Positions 42,793-50,722 of a stretch of 64,000 bases of DNA are shown one piece after another (position 1 is the stretch's first letter; every line of letters starts with the position of its first letter). The stretch is from CSP1-5 sp964558395. GTDB taxonomy: Bacteria; Methylomirabilota; Methylomirabilia; Methylomirabilales; CSP1-5. A program made the position numbers and the translations under genes. A model generated the notes under the pieces. That model was not told the DNA's origin, did no database searches, and worked only from the letters and a program-made list of their open reading frames with translations. Location: assembly GCA_964558395.1 (NCBI GenBank), contig CAZLDS010000002.1, positions 25,624-89,623 of the forward strand, written 5' to 3'.

Positions 42793-42916
42793 TCAGCCCT
42801 GAGCGATGAGGACTGAGTCAAGGGCAGCCACGAGGACTGGGGCATGAGGACTGAGGCTCGAACCTCAGCACTCAGTCCTCAGTCCTGTTCTCCGACTCGT
42901 CGCTCAGTCCTCGGAA
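42793..42916 (+). repeat. Intergenic repeat family member B (longest copy)
   Basis: Contains GATGAGGACTGAG, the core ACCTCAGCACTCAGTCCTC and GTCCTGTTCTC, which matches member A almost base for base over about 45 bases; an extra inner segment (TCAAGGGCAGCCACGAGGAC) is shared with the complement of member C. It lies between the CxxCxxC protein and the MBL-fold gene. Confidence 0.85.
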
Positions 42917-42950
42917 GCCTGACTAGTTGCTGACTTGCCGTGCTTCGGAC

Positions 42951-43967
42951 ATGAAGCCCACCTTTCAGATGCAGTTGGTCAACGGTCCATGGGGAGACCC
43001 GGCCCTTTACGTCCGGATCCGGTGGGCGCGGCGTGCGCTGCTCTTTGATCTGGGTGCTGTCGACGCCTTGTCTTCTGGTGATCTCCTCCGTGTCGGCGAG
43101 GTCTTTGTGTCCCACACCCACCTCGATCACTTTGTCGGCTTTGACCACCTCCTCCGGACCGTCCTCGGCCGAGATCGGACCCTCACCCTCTTTGGGCCTC
43201 CGGGGATCATTGACAACGTCGAAGGGAAGCTTCGGGGTTATACCTGGAACCTCGTCCAGGACTACCCCCTGAGTCTGGACGTCTTCGAGGTCGACCTTGA
43301 CTTGGTTCGGGGAGCGCGCTTTGCGTGTGCCGAGTCTTTCCAGCGTCGCGATCTGGCGCCTCGCGCATTTACGGGCGATGTCTGGGATGAGCCGGGCTTT
43401 CGAGTGCGCGTGGTACATCTCGACCATCAAATCCCTTGTTTGGCCTTCGCCGTCGAAGAGCCGTTCCATATCAATATTCAGAAGAAACGGCTCGCCGAGC
43501 TCCAATTGCCCGTAGGCCCCTGGCTTTCGGAACTAAAGACGCAAATCCGCGGGGGGGCCGCGGATAAGACCCGGATCGCCGTGCGGTGGCCGGGAGGGCG
43601 GACAGAAATGCTTGCACTGGGTGACCTCAAGACCGCGATGATCAACATCACCCCAGGTCAGAAGTTCGCCTACGTGACGGATGTTCGATACTGTCCCGAA
43701 AACGTGACCCGAATCGTGACCTTGGCCAAGGCGGCTGACGTTCTCTACTGCGAGGCGGCCTACCTGGACAGGGATGAACCGCTCGCGACAGAACGATCTC
43801 ACCTCACCGCGAAACAAGCGGGATTGATCGCCCGGGAGGCGGGCGTCCGGCGATTGGCCCTCTTCCACTTTTCCCCGCGGTACCAGGGAGAGACGGAAGC
43901 TTTTTACCGAGAGGCAAGGGAAGCCTTCGGAGGTTGGGTAACGGTGCCTAAGGGCCACTGGAACTGA
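42951..43967 (+). CDS. MBL-fold metallohydrolase, ribonuclease Z-like
   Basis: A 338-residue metallo-beta-lactamase-fold protein. The metal site SHTHLDHFVGFDHLL (near residue 55) is complete, GPPGIIDN follows, and the later histidine comes from ALFHFSPRY; YCEAAYLDRDE carries a further acidic residue. The layout resembles RNase Z, but the segment between (a large insertion around residues 120-210) is not typical, so it may be a divergent RNase Z relative or another phosphodiesterase. The start is uncertain: the ATG at 42951 has no clear ribosome site; a TTG lies at 42927. Confidence 0.82.
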   Translation: MKPTFQMQLVNGPWGDPALYVRIRWARRALLFDLGAVDALSSGDLLRVGEVFVSHTHLDHFVGFDHLLRTVLGRDRTLTLFGPPGIIDNVEGKLRGYTWNLVQDYPLSLDVFEVDLDLVRGARFACAESFQRRDLAPRAFTGDVWDEPGFRVRVVHLDHQIPCLAFAVEEPFHINIQKKRLAELQLPVGPWLSELKTQIRGGAADKTRIAVRWPGGRTEMLALGDLKTAMINITPGQKFAYVTDVRYCPENVTRIVTLAKAADVLYCEAAYLDRDEPLATERSHLTAKQAGLIAREAGVRRLALFHFSPRYQGETEAFYREAREAFGGWVTVPKGHWN

Positions 43968-44174
43968 AGGGGGGAGAAGGGAGGTCATCGGGTGACCCGT
44001 GGGAGTGGCTCCAAGGGGAGAGGGTGAGAGTCATCGATGATCTCATTATGAATGACTATGAGGTTAAAGGAGAAAGAAATTCACATAAGTCGCACGGATA
44101 TCTTCGCGGACCCGAAGTGTCAAACCATATCCGCGCGTTTCTTGGAAGATGAGCGCCTGCGTCGAGATGACGGA

Positions 44175-44627
44175 TTAGGGCTTTGTCGCGGCATCGGTCA
44201 GCTTCTGAAGTGCCTCTGTCATCTTTGCGAGGACTTGCGCCCTATCGGTAATGCCGTGACGATTCGCGAGGAAGTCGGGAGCGTTGTATGTAAGCCACAC
44301 CTGTCCGTTCTCATCCTCCCAGGCAAGGACCTTCAGCGGAAGATCGATGCCGATGGTCTGCTTGCTCTGCATGAGGGGGGTACCGAGTTTCGGATTCCCG
44401 AAGATTAACAGCTCTGTGGACCGCAAGGGCATACCGGCTTTTTTTGCTCCGGCGGTGTGGTCGATCCGGGCGAAGATGATGATTCCCTTATCTTTCAGGG
44501 CCCCTTCGAGCCTGTCCAACGTTTGCGTCACGCTATGAGCGCTCTTCTTCGTCACTAACCCCATTCCGGCGAAGGCTGCCGGAGCAATCATGATGATTGC
44601 CAAAAGTGTGATAATCGCTTGGCGCAT
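44175..44627 (-). CDS. DUF302-domain exported protein
   Basis: A 150-residue protein with a signal peptide (RQAIITLLAIIMIAPAAFAG) and a DUF302 domain: VTQTLDRLEGALKDKGIIIFARIDH, then LLIFGNPKLGTPLMQ and LPLKVLAWEDENGQVWLTY, ending in a helical tail. DUF302 proteins are small soluble periplasmic proteins of unknown role. The gene is convergent with the MBL-fold gene; the 207-base spacer contains no ORF I believe. Confidence 0.9.
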   Translation of the reverse strand: MRQAIITLLAIIMIAPAAFAGMGLVTKKSAHSVTQTLDRLEGALKDKGIIIFARIDHTAGAKKAGMPLRSTELLIFGNPKLGTPLMQSKQTIGIDLPLKVLAWEDENGQVWLTYNAPDFLANRHGITDRAQVLAKMTEALQKLTDAATKP

Positions 44628-44811
44628 GTCGTTCCCTCCTCATTATCGAGCTCTGTCAGTCGTTTGACGTGTCCGCGAGCGCATCTTACCCATGCCGCTG
44701 CGGAATGCAAAGAGAATCGCGCGAGAAGCAGGTCACTGCGGTGAAGTACCAGTCAATCGATACTGTGGAAACGGCCATGACAAACGCTCGGATCTCCAGG
44801 GGAGGAGTGTA

Positions 44812-45303
44812 ATGAAACAGCAGACATTGCTTGTGCCACTGGATGGCTCGGACCTGGCCGAGATCGCGCTGGCGAAGGCCGAAGAACTGGCGGAAACGAT
44901 GGCGGGATCAAAACTGCTCCTGCTCCGAGCCGCCGAGGCGCACACGTTACCTGGTGTGGATCCGACTGAGGCACAGGTGAGGGTTGTGAGGGAAACCGAG
45001 CAATACCTGGCTGCGGTTGCGGAGCGTCTGCAACGCAAGGGAATTCAGAACATCCAGACGTCGATGTGGTACGGGGCACCCGCCGCCTCCATCGTGGAGG
45101 TTGCGCGGTTTTACAAGGTGGACCTGATCGTCAGGAGTACACACGGCCGGAGCGGCCTCGGCCAGTTGATTCTGGGAAGTGTTGCGCAATCCGTGATTCA
45201 TAGCACGACCACCCCGATCCTGCTGGTGCGGCAGCCTGAGGCGCCACTCCAACCCCCTCATGGTGCCGGCCAAGCTCGCGAGCAGAAGCGAAACCCGGAT
45301 TAA
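44812..45303 (+). CDS. Universal stress protein (UspA family)
   Basis: A 163-residue cytoplasmic stress protein. It starts TLLVPLDGSDLAEIALAKAEEL, and the nucleotide-binding end GRSGLGQLILGSVAQSVI (G-x2-G-x9-G-S) shows the ATP-binding type of UspA. A strong GGGGAGGAGTGTA precedes the ATG at 44812; the longer frame to 44692 lacks support. Possible regulators are not visible. Convergent with the M23 peptidase gene. Confidence 0.93.
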   Translation: MKQQTLLVPLDGSDLAEIALAKAEELAETMAGSKLLLLRAAEAHTLPGVDPTEAQVRVVRETEQYLAAVAERLQRKGIQNIQTSMWYGAPAASIVEVARFYKVDLIVRSTHGRSGLGQLILGSVAQSVIHSTTTPILLVRQPEAPLQPPHGAGQAREQKRNPD

Positions 45304-45364
45304 GGTGTACACGCGCCACATCCGAGATTTGCGATTGCGAGTCCGAATGATTGGGGGTGGGGAA

Positions 45365-46705
45365 CTACGGCGTCGAGGTCTGCGCGGGCGACTGAAGCTC
45401 GTCGAGAAGGCGGTCGCGGAGGCGCTTGAATTTGGCCCGCTGGGACTTGGGGATAGGGTTCCCCGGGATGAACTTCTGACGCAGGGGATTCACAAAGCGA
45501 CCATGCTTGATCACGCGGTAATCGAGGTGGGGTCCCGTGGAGAGGCCGGTGGAACCGACGTAGCCGATCACCTGTTTTTGCCGAACACGGGCTCCCTTCC
45601 GGATACCTTTGGCGAACCGGGACAGATGGTTATACATAGTCCGATACCCGCTGCGGTGCTGGATGAGAACCATCTTCCCGTTTCCCCCTTTCCATCCCGC
45701 CGAGAGGACCCTTCCGTCGGCGACACTCCACACCGGCGTGCCGATGGGGGCAGCGTAATCGATGGCTAAATGGGGCCTGACCCCGCCCAAGATGGGGTGG
45801 CGCCTCCGGTGCGTATATCGGGAGCTGATCCGGGTGAATCGCAGCGGGGAGCGGAGGAAGGTCTTGCGAACGGATCTGCCGTCGGGCGTATAGAAATCTC
45901 CTTTACCCGGGCGGGTCTCGAAATAGATCCCCGTATAGGTCTTGCCGCGATTTTCATACTGGGCGATGAGGATCTTTCCGTACCGGACGAACGTGCCGTT
46001 GCCGTATTCCTTCTCCACCAGCATCCGGAATTGGTCGCCCGGTCGAGCGTTCTGGTTGAAGTCGAAATCCCAGAGGAATATGTCGAGAAAGCGCATGGTC
46101 AGGTCAGGATTTTCTCCGAGGGCCTCCAGGCTCTCGAAGAGGGAAGAGGTCACGTCTCCGGTGATGGTTTGCACGCGTCGCTCGACAGGGATCTCGCGCC
46201 GCGCCGCCTGGTACCCCGTGCCGTTTCGGCTGACCTCGTAGATCTCGAGGGGGGAGGCCTGGTATCGGAAATGAACGAGGTCTCCGCCCGTGTTCAGCGT
46301 CGCCCGGAAGGTTGCTCCCGGGCTGATCTTTCGAAAGTTCAGATGGGGGCGGAGGGCTTGAACAATCTCATGGGTCTGCCGCCCGGAAACACCCTTGGCA
46401 CTGAGAGCCTCAGTAAAGGTTTGCCCTCGTCCGACGACGCCGTGGACAACTTGGTGTGATGGATGCAGTACCGCCTCGAGGAGGGACTCGGCGATCCGGG
46501 ACAGGACCGAGGTGGATGAGGCCGTCGGCTGCGGAGGCTGTGCCGTCCTTTCGCGCGTGGGAAGAAGCGAGGAGACGATCCAGGCCGAGAGGAAGAAGAA
46601 TCCTGCGAGAAGAAGACTGGGCCCCATGGCGCTGGACCGCTTCACCGACGGTCGCTGTCCACCCAGGAGTCGCTCTACACTTCGGCGTGACTTCAAGTCT
46701 CGCAA
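45365..46705 (-). CDS. M23-family peptidoglycan endopeptidase (MepM/ShyA-like)
   Basis: A 446-residue membrane-anchored zinc peptidase. It has an N-terminal basic stretch, one membrane segment (residues about 27-48), a LysM/OapA-like region (GQTFTEALSAKGVSGRQ), and the LytM domain near residues 310-410 with HLAIDYAAPIGTPV (His and Asp ligands), HLSRF and HLDYRVI. All zinc ligands are present. The start is a TTG preceded by GGAAGGAGGGTCCC, supported by a promoter 24 bases upstream. Confidence 0.93.
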   Translation of the reverse strand: MRDLKSRRSVERLLGGQRPSVKRSSAMGPSLLLAGFFFLSAWIVSSLLPTRERTAQPPQPTASSTSVLSRIAESLLEAVLHPSHQVVHGVVGRGQTFTEALSAKGVSGRQTHEIVQALRPHLNFRKISPGATFRATLNTGGDLVHFRYQASPLEIYEVSRNGTGYQAARREIPVERRVQTITGDVTSSLFESLEALGENPDLTMRFLDIFLWDFDFNQNARPGDQFRMLVEKEYGNGTFVRYGKILIAQYENRGKTYTGIYFETRPGKGDFYTPDGRSVRKTFLRSPLRFTRISSRYTHRRRHPILGGVRPHLAIDYAAPIGTPVWSVADGRVLSAGWKGGNGKMVLIQHRSGYRTMYNHLSRFAKGIRKGARVRQKQVIGYVGSTGLSTGPHLDYRVIKHGRFVNPLRQKFIPGNPIPKSQRAKFKRLRDRLLDELQSPAQTSTP

Positions 46706-46728
46706 GGGACCCTCCTTCCAGTGTAAGG

Positions 46729-46757
46729 CTTATACCAAATAAGGCTGACACCTGCAA
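46729..46757 (-). promoter_or_regulatory. Promoter of the M23 peptidase gene
   Basis: On the minus strand, -35 TTGCAG (46757-46752), 17-base spacer, -10 TATAAG (46734-46729). The start would be near 46722, leaving a very short leader containing the ribosome site. Confidence 0.65.
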
Positions 46758-46899
46758 AGTTTTTTTTAAGCGGTGGATGAGGATGGGTGTGTCAACTCGT
46801 TAATACTGAAGGATATCCTGTCGCCCCGTCAAGGGATCAGACGCTCGGGGTGCGGAGCACCGCGGTCGGGAGCGGTAGGACCCCAGGGGCTGACTGAAC

Positions 46900-46928
46900 T
46901 TGCTGCGCGGAGCGCAGGCGGGTATGAT
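46900..46928 (+). promoter_or_regulatory. Promoter of the pterin dehydratase gene
   Basis: -35 TTGCTG (46900-46905), 17-base spacer, -10 TATGAT (46923-46928). The start would be near 46935, with the GTG at 46949. Confidence 0.6.
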
Positions 46929-46948
46929 GCAGGGCAGAGGAGGGGGTC

Positions 46949-47305
46949 GTGTCGGCGTTGGCAGAAAAGTCATGTGTCCCATGCAGGGGGGGGACGCCGC
47001 CGCTCACCGGCGCGGAGATCATTCCCCTGCTCGCGCAGGTTGAGGGATGGGAGGTGGTGGATGAGCATCACCTTCGCAAGACCTTCCGCTTCGCAAATTT
47101 CAAGGCGACGCTCGACTTCGTGAATCGCGTGGGAGCAATCGCCGAGCAGGAGGGCCATCATCCCGATATCTGCTTCGGTTGGGGGAAGGCGACGTGCGAA
47201 ATCTGGACCCATAAGATCAACGGCTTGACCGAAAGCGATTTCATTCTGGCGGCAAAGGTGAATCAAGCCGTCCTTGGGGTTCCAGGATATCGACCGCCGG
47301 CGTAA
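46949..47305 (+). CDS. Pterin-4a-carbinolamine dehydratase
   Basis: A 118-residue PCD/DCoH-family protein that recycles tetrahydropterin cofactor after aromatic amino-acid hydroxylation, or acts as a moonlighting factor. GWEVVDEHHLRKTFRFANF, the motif EGHHPDICFGWGKATCEIW (histidine pair) and HKINGLTESDF are intact. The GTG follows AGAGGAGGGGGTC. No phenylalanine hydroxylase lies adjacent. Confidence 0.95.
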   Translation: MSALAEKSCVPCRGGTPPLTGAEIIPLLAQVEGWEVVDEHHLRKTFRFANFKATLDFVNRVGAIAEQEGHHPDICFGWGKATCEIWTHKINGLTESDFILAAKVNQAVLGVPGYRPPA

Positions 47306-47347
47306 GGGGAGAGCGATGCGTTTGGGCTCAAAAGAGAGAGGGAAAAC

Positions 47348-47887
47348 ATGATGGCCCGGCGGTCTCTGTGCTGCATCCTCGGCCTCGTGGCGCTTGGCGC
47401 CCTCGCCACAGCGGCGTGGGCGGATCTGCAAAAGGCCAAGGCAACCACGGAAGAGCTCACTGCGAAAAACGTGTCGACGATGATCGAGCTATCCTCGACC
47501 CTCCCGGATGAGTTCCGCATCGAAATCGTCGAAATCGTGCAGGGACTTGAACTCTCACGGGATCGCATCCTCCTCTTAATCGAACGGATCGAAAGTGGGA
47601 CGTTTCCGTCGGTAGAGGGCCTGAAGCGCGCCATGGCGACCGCGGAAACGGAGGCACAGAAGGAAAAGGAATTCCTGCAGACCTTGATGGAACGGGCCCC
47701 CAAACCGGTTTTCCCCGAGGTCGAGAAGGCCCTGACCGTGTCGGCCGAAAGTTGGGAGGGGATTCTCATATCCCTTCAAGACTCCAATCGTCAAGAAAAG
47801 CGTCGTGTGCCGACACGGCCCGGGACGCGCATTGATCTCTTGCCCATGCCATTACCCCCCTCCTTGCCGTCTCCCTCGGGTCAATAG
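47348..47887 (+). CDS. Exported helical protein of unknown function
   Basis: A 179-residue protein with a signal peptide (ARRSLCCILGLVALGALATAAWA) and a Glu/Ala/Lys-rich helical body (residues about 25-140), followed by a Pro-rich basic tail (PTRPGTRIDLLPMPLPPS). Likely a periplasmic or cell-wall-associated protein. AGAGAGAGGGAAAAC precedes the ATG. Its last bases overlap the endonuclease IV stop by seven bases in opposite orientation. No domain recognised. Confidence 0.7.
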   Translation: MMARRSLCCILGLVALGALATAAWADLQKAKATTEELTAKNVSTMIELSSTLPDEFRIEIVEIVQGLELSRDRILLLIERIESGTFPSVEGLKRAMATAETEAQKEKEFLQTLMERAPKPVFPEVEKALTVSAESWEGILISLQDSNRQEKRRVPTRPGTRIDLLPMPLPPSLPSPSGQ

Positions 47888-48807
47888 ACCCGGCGATCAC
47901 CCCGACGGCGCCTCACCAAGCTGCGAAGAATGGCCAGATTGCGGCGGTCGCTTCCGACCGGGTCATCCCCCTTTGGTGTCTCAAGAATCATGGGCACGTG
48001 GCGGAAGCGGGGATCATTTACGAGGAGGCTAAATCCTTCGACGCCGATGGCGCCTTGGCCAATATGGGCATGGCGGTCCACTCGGCTCCCCAGTGCTCGC
48101 TGCGAGTCGTTCAAGTGGATGCATGCGACCTGGTCAAGGCCAATGATGTCCTCGAGTTGTTGTATCGTTTGCTCGTACGGCTTTCGGCCGCGGATCTCAT
48201 AGCCTGCGGCAAACATATGGCACGTGTCCAGGCACACCCCAACGCGTCCCCTCTGCGTGACTCCCTCGCGGATCGCTGCCAGATGCTCGAAGCGGTGGCC
48301 GAGACTAGATCCCTGTCCTGCCGTTGTCTCCACGCCGATCGTGAGGGAGGAAGTCTTGGTTCGGTCCAAAATCGTGTTCAGGGCCTCCACGACCCGCTGA
48401 ATGCCTTCGACCTCTCCACTGCCGAGGTGCGCCCCTGGATGGATAATCAACAGCGGGATCTCCAACGCGATCGCTCGCCCTACCTCGGTCCCGAGGGCCT
48501 CGAGGGATTTCCGGTAGAGGTCTCTCTTTGGAGAGGCGAGGTTGATCAAATACCCGTCGTGGGCGACGACGGGCCAGATCCCCGTTGTATCCCGATGTTC
48601 GCGATAGGTCTTAATCTCGTGGTCCGTGAGGGGTTTGACCCGCCACTGGTTATTGTTTTTTGTGAAGATCTGGATCGTGTCACAGCCAATTTGCTGTCCG
48701 CGGAGGAGCGCCTGGGCCACGCCGCCGGCGATGGACATGTGCGCGCCAAACCTTGGTCCCCCCGGCCCAGAGAATTTCCCGTCACCGGCCGTTTTGGGGT
48801 GTGGCAT
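47881..48807 (-). CDS. nfo: Endonuclease IV (deoxyribonuclease IV)
   Basis: A 308-residue TIM-barrel AP endonuclease for base-excision repair. RFGAHMSIAGGVAQAL near the start, then LLIIHPGAHLGSG, GVCLDTCHMFAAGY, HLNDSQRALGSRVDRHAHIGQG and MILETPKGD contain the three-zinc ligands. A longer start (48831) sits directly against the heptamer array with no ribosome site; the ATG at 48807 has GGAAAG four bases upstream and is preferred. Together with the type 4 glycosylase it would serve uracil repair, although the genes are far apart. Confidence 0.95.
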   Translation of the reverse strand: MPHPKTAGDGKFSGPGGPRFGAHMSIAGGVAQALLRGQQIGCDTIQIFTKNNNQWRVKPLTDHEIKTYREHRDTTGIWPVVAHDGYLINLASPKRDLYRKSLEALGTEVGRAIALEIPLLIIHPGAHLGSGEVEGIQRVVEALNTILDRTKTSSLTIGVETTAGQGSSLGHRFEHLAAIREGVTQRGRVGVCLDTCHMFAAGYEIRGRKPYEQTIQQLEDIIGLDQVACIHLNDSQRALGSRVDRHAHIGQGAIGVEGFSLLVNDPRFRHVPMILETPKGDDPVGSDRRNLAILRSLVRRRRGDRRVY

Positions 48808-48831
48808 CGTTCTTTCCGCGTCCGTAAGCAT

Positions 48832-48945
48832 GGTTCACGGTTCACTGTTCACGGCCAAAAAAGAATTGACGCAGGCGGGTGTTGCTCAACGTTGGCGAAC
48901 TGACAGGGACTTTGACTGTGAACCGTGAATCGTGAACTGTGAACG
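48832..48945. repeat. Inverted heptamer arrays flanking a 65-base spacer
   Basis: Left arm GGTTCAC, GGTTCAC, TGTTCAC (48832-48852); right arm GTGAACC, GTGAATC, GTGAACT, GTGAACG (48918-48945). The right arm is the complement of the left at about 19 of 23 positions, so the transcript could form a long hairpin. The last 20 residues of the TIGR02757 gene are encoded inside it. Confidence 0.85.
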
Positions 48946-49743
48946 ATCACCGAGCATGCCCAATCGGCACAAGGCGAAGTCGTACTTGATCGGATCGGCG
49001 GCGTCAAAACGTTTCAGGTTCTGGGTGATGTCGAGGGCCATCGCGAGGCCTGGACTCTTGCGCCGGGTGAGACCGAGCTGCCTCGAGACCTGGGCCACAT
49101 GGGTATCCAGCGGGATGATCAGGTTTGCCGGTTTGAGGTCAGGCCAGAGGCCGAAGTCGATGTGATCCCGCCGGACCATCCAGCGGAGGAAAAGGTGCAG
49201 ACGTTTGCATGCGCCTCCGCGCCGCGGGGAAGGGAGGAGGTGACGCATTCCAAACGAGGGGCGGCCTCTGGGATAGACCGGTCGTGGGTCCAGTTGCCAG
49301 AGTTGATCGATAAAGGTCGTCAGTGCCGCGCCCGTGTCCTCGTGTCGGTCGCTGTAACCGGAAAGGTAGAGCGCGCCAAGCGAGCCGTGTCGTTCTAACG
49401 CTTGTCGCAGGATCCAAAGCAGGCAGGCGGCGTCCTGGGCGGTGTTGAAGCGGTACGAGAACGCGTGCAGGCGGGCGGCGTCCCGTGGCGGATCGAAGTG
49501 CAGAACGAATTGGTAGGGGTGTGGCCCGAGTGCCGCGAGGAGCCCGTCGATCGGAGGCGTGAATCCCTCCACGCGACCGTACGCGAAGCAGCTTGCAATG
49601 AATCCCACGGCCTCGATGTCTTCGGGTCGCTGGTACCGGCGAGGAAATTTGAGGGCCGATGTGGGGAGGTAAGTCAGGTCGTAGGTGGCATAGAGAAGGT
49701 CCAGATAGGATTTCAGGGCCCCCCTATTCTGGGGGATTTTCAT
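48886..49743 (-). CDS. TIGR02757-family protein (DUF2400)
   Basis: A 285-residue protein with DPPRDAARLHAFSYRFNTAQD, RPSFGMRHLLPSPRRGGACKRL and FLRWMVRRDHIDFGLWPDLKPANLIIPLDTHVAQVSRQLGL segments, matching the DUF2400/TIGR02757 family, whose function is unknown. The final ~20 residues (QFTIHGSQSKSLSVRQR) come from repeat sequence, so the natural end was probably earlier. The ATG overlaps the JAMM gene stop by four bases. Confidence 0.9.
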   Translation of the reverse strand: MKIPQNRGALKSYLDLLYATYDLTYLPTSALKFPRRYQRPEDIEAVGFIASCFAYGRVEGFTPPIDGLLAALGPHPYQFVLHFDPPRDAARLHAFSYRFNTAQDAACLLWILRQALERHGSLGALYLSGYSDRHEDTGAALTTFIDQLWQLDPRPVYPRGRPSFGMRHLLPSPRRGGACKRLHLFLRWMVRRDHIDFGLWPDLKPANLIIPLDTHVAQVSRQLGLTRRKSPGLAMALDITQNLKRFDAADPIKYDFALCRLGMLGDRSQFTIHGSQSKSLSVRQR

Positions 49744-50288
49744 CCTTGCTGGAGGGACCGCCGTAACAGGTCCTGTCGCTTCTCCATGAAGCCGATCGCG
49801 TACGGCGAGACGATTTGGACCTTCTCGATGTGAGCGTTTCCCTTATAGTAGGCGGCAATCCGGATGGAATAGCCGTTCACGGACCCCGATAGGGTGCCCC
49901 CTTTGACGTAGCCCCAGGGTCTCGACTTGCGGATATCGTTGACCGCAACGATGATGCCGACGGTCCCATCGTTGAAGTGTTGTTTGTCCTCCTTCGAGAG
50001 CTGGGTGGTGGCCCGACTCGTCCCGAATTTGGAGTGAGAGTGGAAGTCTCCAACGCATTCCCAGCGGGTCGTGCTTCGGACCGCCTCCTCCACGCGCTGG
50101 CTCCGCTTCCAGTCGATGTGGACTTCGCGGTACTTTCGATTGGCCGTCTGATACGGTACGGCAAACTCTACAAAGACCCGGTCGGCATTGCTGTGGCCTA
50201 AGAGAATTCCAAAACACTCTCGGCGGTACACCTCGAGAGTGGAAACCAGTAAACCGATGAACGCGTTTTCACTGAGATAGACTTCCAT
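49740..50288 (-). CDS. JAMM/MPN-domain metalloprotease-like protein
   Basis: A 182-residue protein with a Mov34/JAB fold: an N-terminal Glu in CFGILLG (near residue 26), then the metal motif GDFHSHSKFGTSRATTQLSKED. Here the spacing between the second His and the Ser-x2-Asp is longer (12) than in the classical JAMM motif (7), so activity is not certain. Bacterial members remove ubiquitin-like tails or act on cysteine carriers, but no partner gene is adjacent. The upstream spacer (50289-50533) contains a short hairpin and no ORF. Confidence 0.8.
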   Translation of the reverse strand: MEVYLSENAFIGLLVSTLEVYRRECFGILLGHSNADRVFVEFAVPYQTANRKYREVHIDWKRSQRVEEAVRSTTRWECVGDFHSHSKFGTSRATTQLSKEDKQHFNDGTVGIIVAVNDIRKSRPWGYVKGGTLSGSVNGYSIRIAAYYKGNAHIEKVQIVSPYAIGFMEKRQDLLRRSLQQG

Positions 50289-50479
50289 CGCCGATTCCTG
50301 TCTGAAAATCGAGACGGCTCGCCTCGTCTCCTTCTCTGAGATGTGAGGGTCTCTCAGAACACCGACGGTGTGAGGGAGAGCTTTGATGCCCGTTTACCGA
50401 GGCCGACCCGGGCATCCTGGAGTAAAACAAAAATACCCTAGGCGTGTAGGCCTGGCAAGACCAAAATTCGCTTGACGGG

Positions 50480-50492
50480 CACAAAAATTGTG
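50480..50492. promoter_or_regulatory. Palindrome upstream of the AbrB-like gene
   Basis: CACAA-AAA-TTGTG, perfect five-base arms, three bases after a TTGACG -35-like word (50472-50477). It could be an operator for autoregulation by the AbrB-like protein, though the -10 here is poor. Confidence 0.35.
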
Positions 50493-50536
50493 TCAGAATT
50501 TCAGTAATTCGTCCTCAAATAGGGGGGGTTTCGTTG

Positions 50537-50722
50537 ATGCGTCTAATTCTAAAGGACCGCGGACAGGTCACGATACCGGCTAAGGTAAGAAAAAGCCTAA
50601 AGCTGAAGAGCGGAGATGTCCTAGAGGTCCGGGTAAGCAATGGGGACATCGTCCTGAAGCCCCTCGATCTGATCGAGCGACGCGCGGAGCCGGACGATGC
50701 TCCTGAGGGGCCGGTCCCATGA
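50537..50722 (+). CDS. AbrB/SpoVT-type DNA-binding protein
   Basis: A 61-residue swapped-hairpin AbrB domain: LKDRGQVTIPAKVRKSLKLKSGDVLEV and DIVLKPL, as in MazE-like antitoxins and AbrB regulators, with a short acidic tail. The ATG at 50537 follows AGGGGGGGTTTCGTTG. It is not followed by a PIN or other toxin gene. Its stop overlaps the start of an asparaginase-family gene (ATGA). It may regulate that enzyme or be a solitary antitoxin. Confidence 0.9.
   Translation: MRLILKDRGQVTIPAKVRKSLKLKSGDVLEVRVSNGDIVLKPLDLIERRAEPDDAPEGPVP

Noticed and set aside
37260..42920. CRISPR array
   Set aside because: Repeat units are seven bases, degenerate and inverted; there are no equal-length spacers and no cas genes.
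50378..50416. Third copy of the REP-like hairpin near GATGCCCG/CGGGCATC
   Set aside because: Only the short arm resembles the family; the loop and flanks do not match, so chance cannot be excluded.
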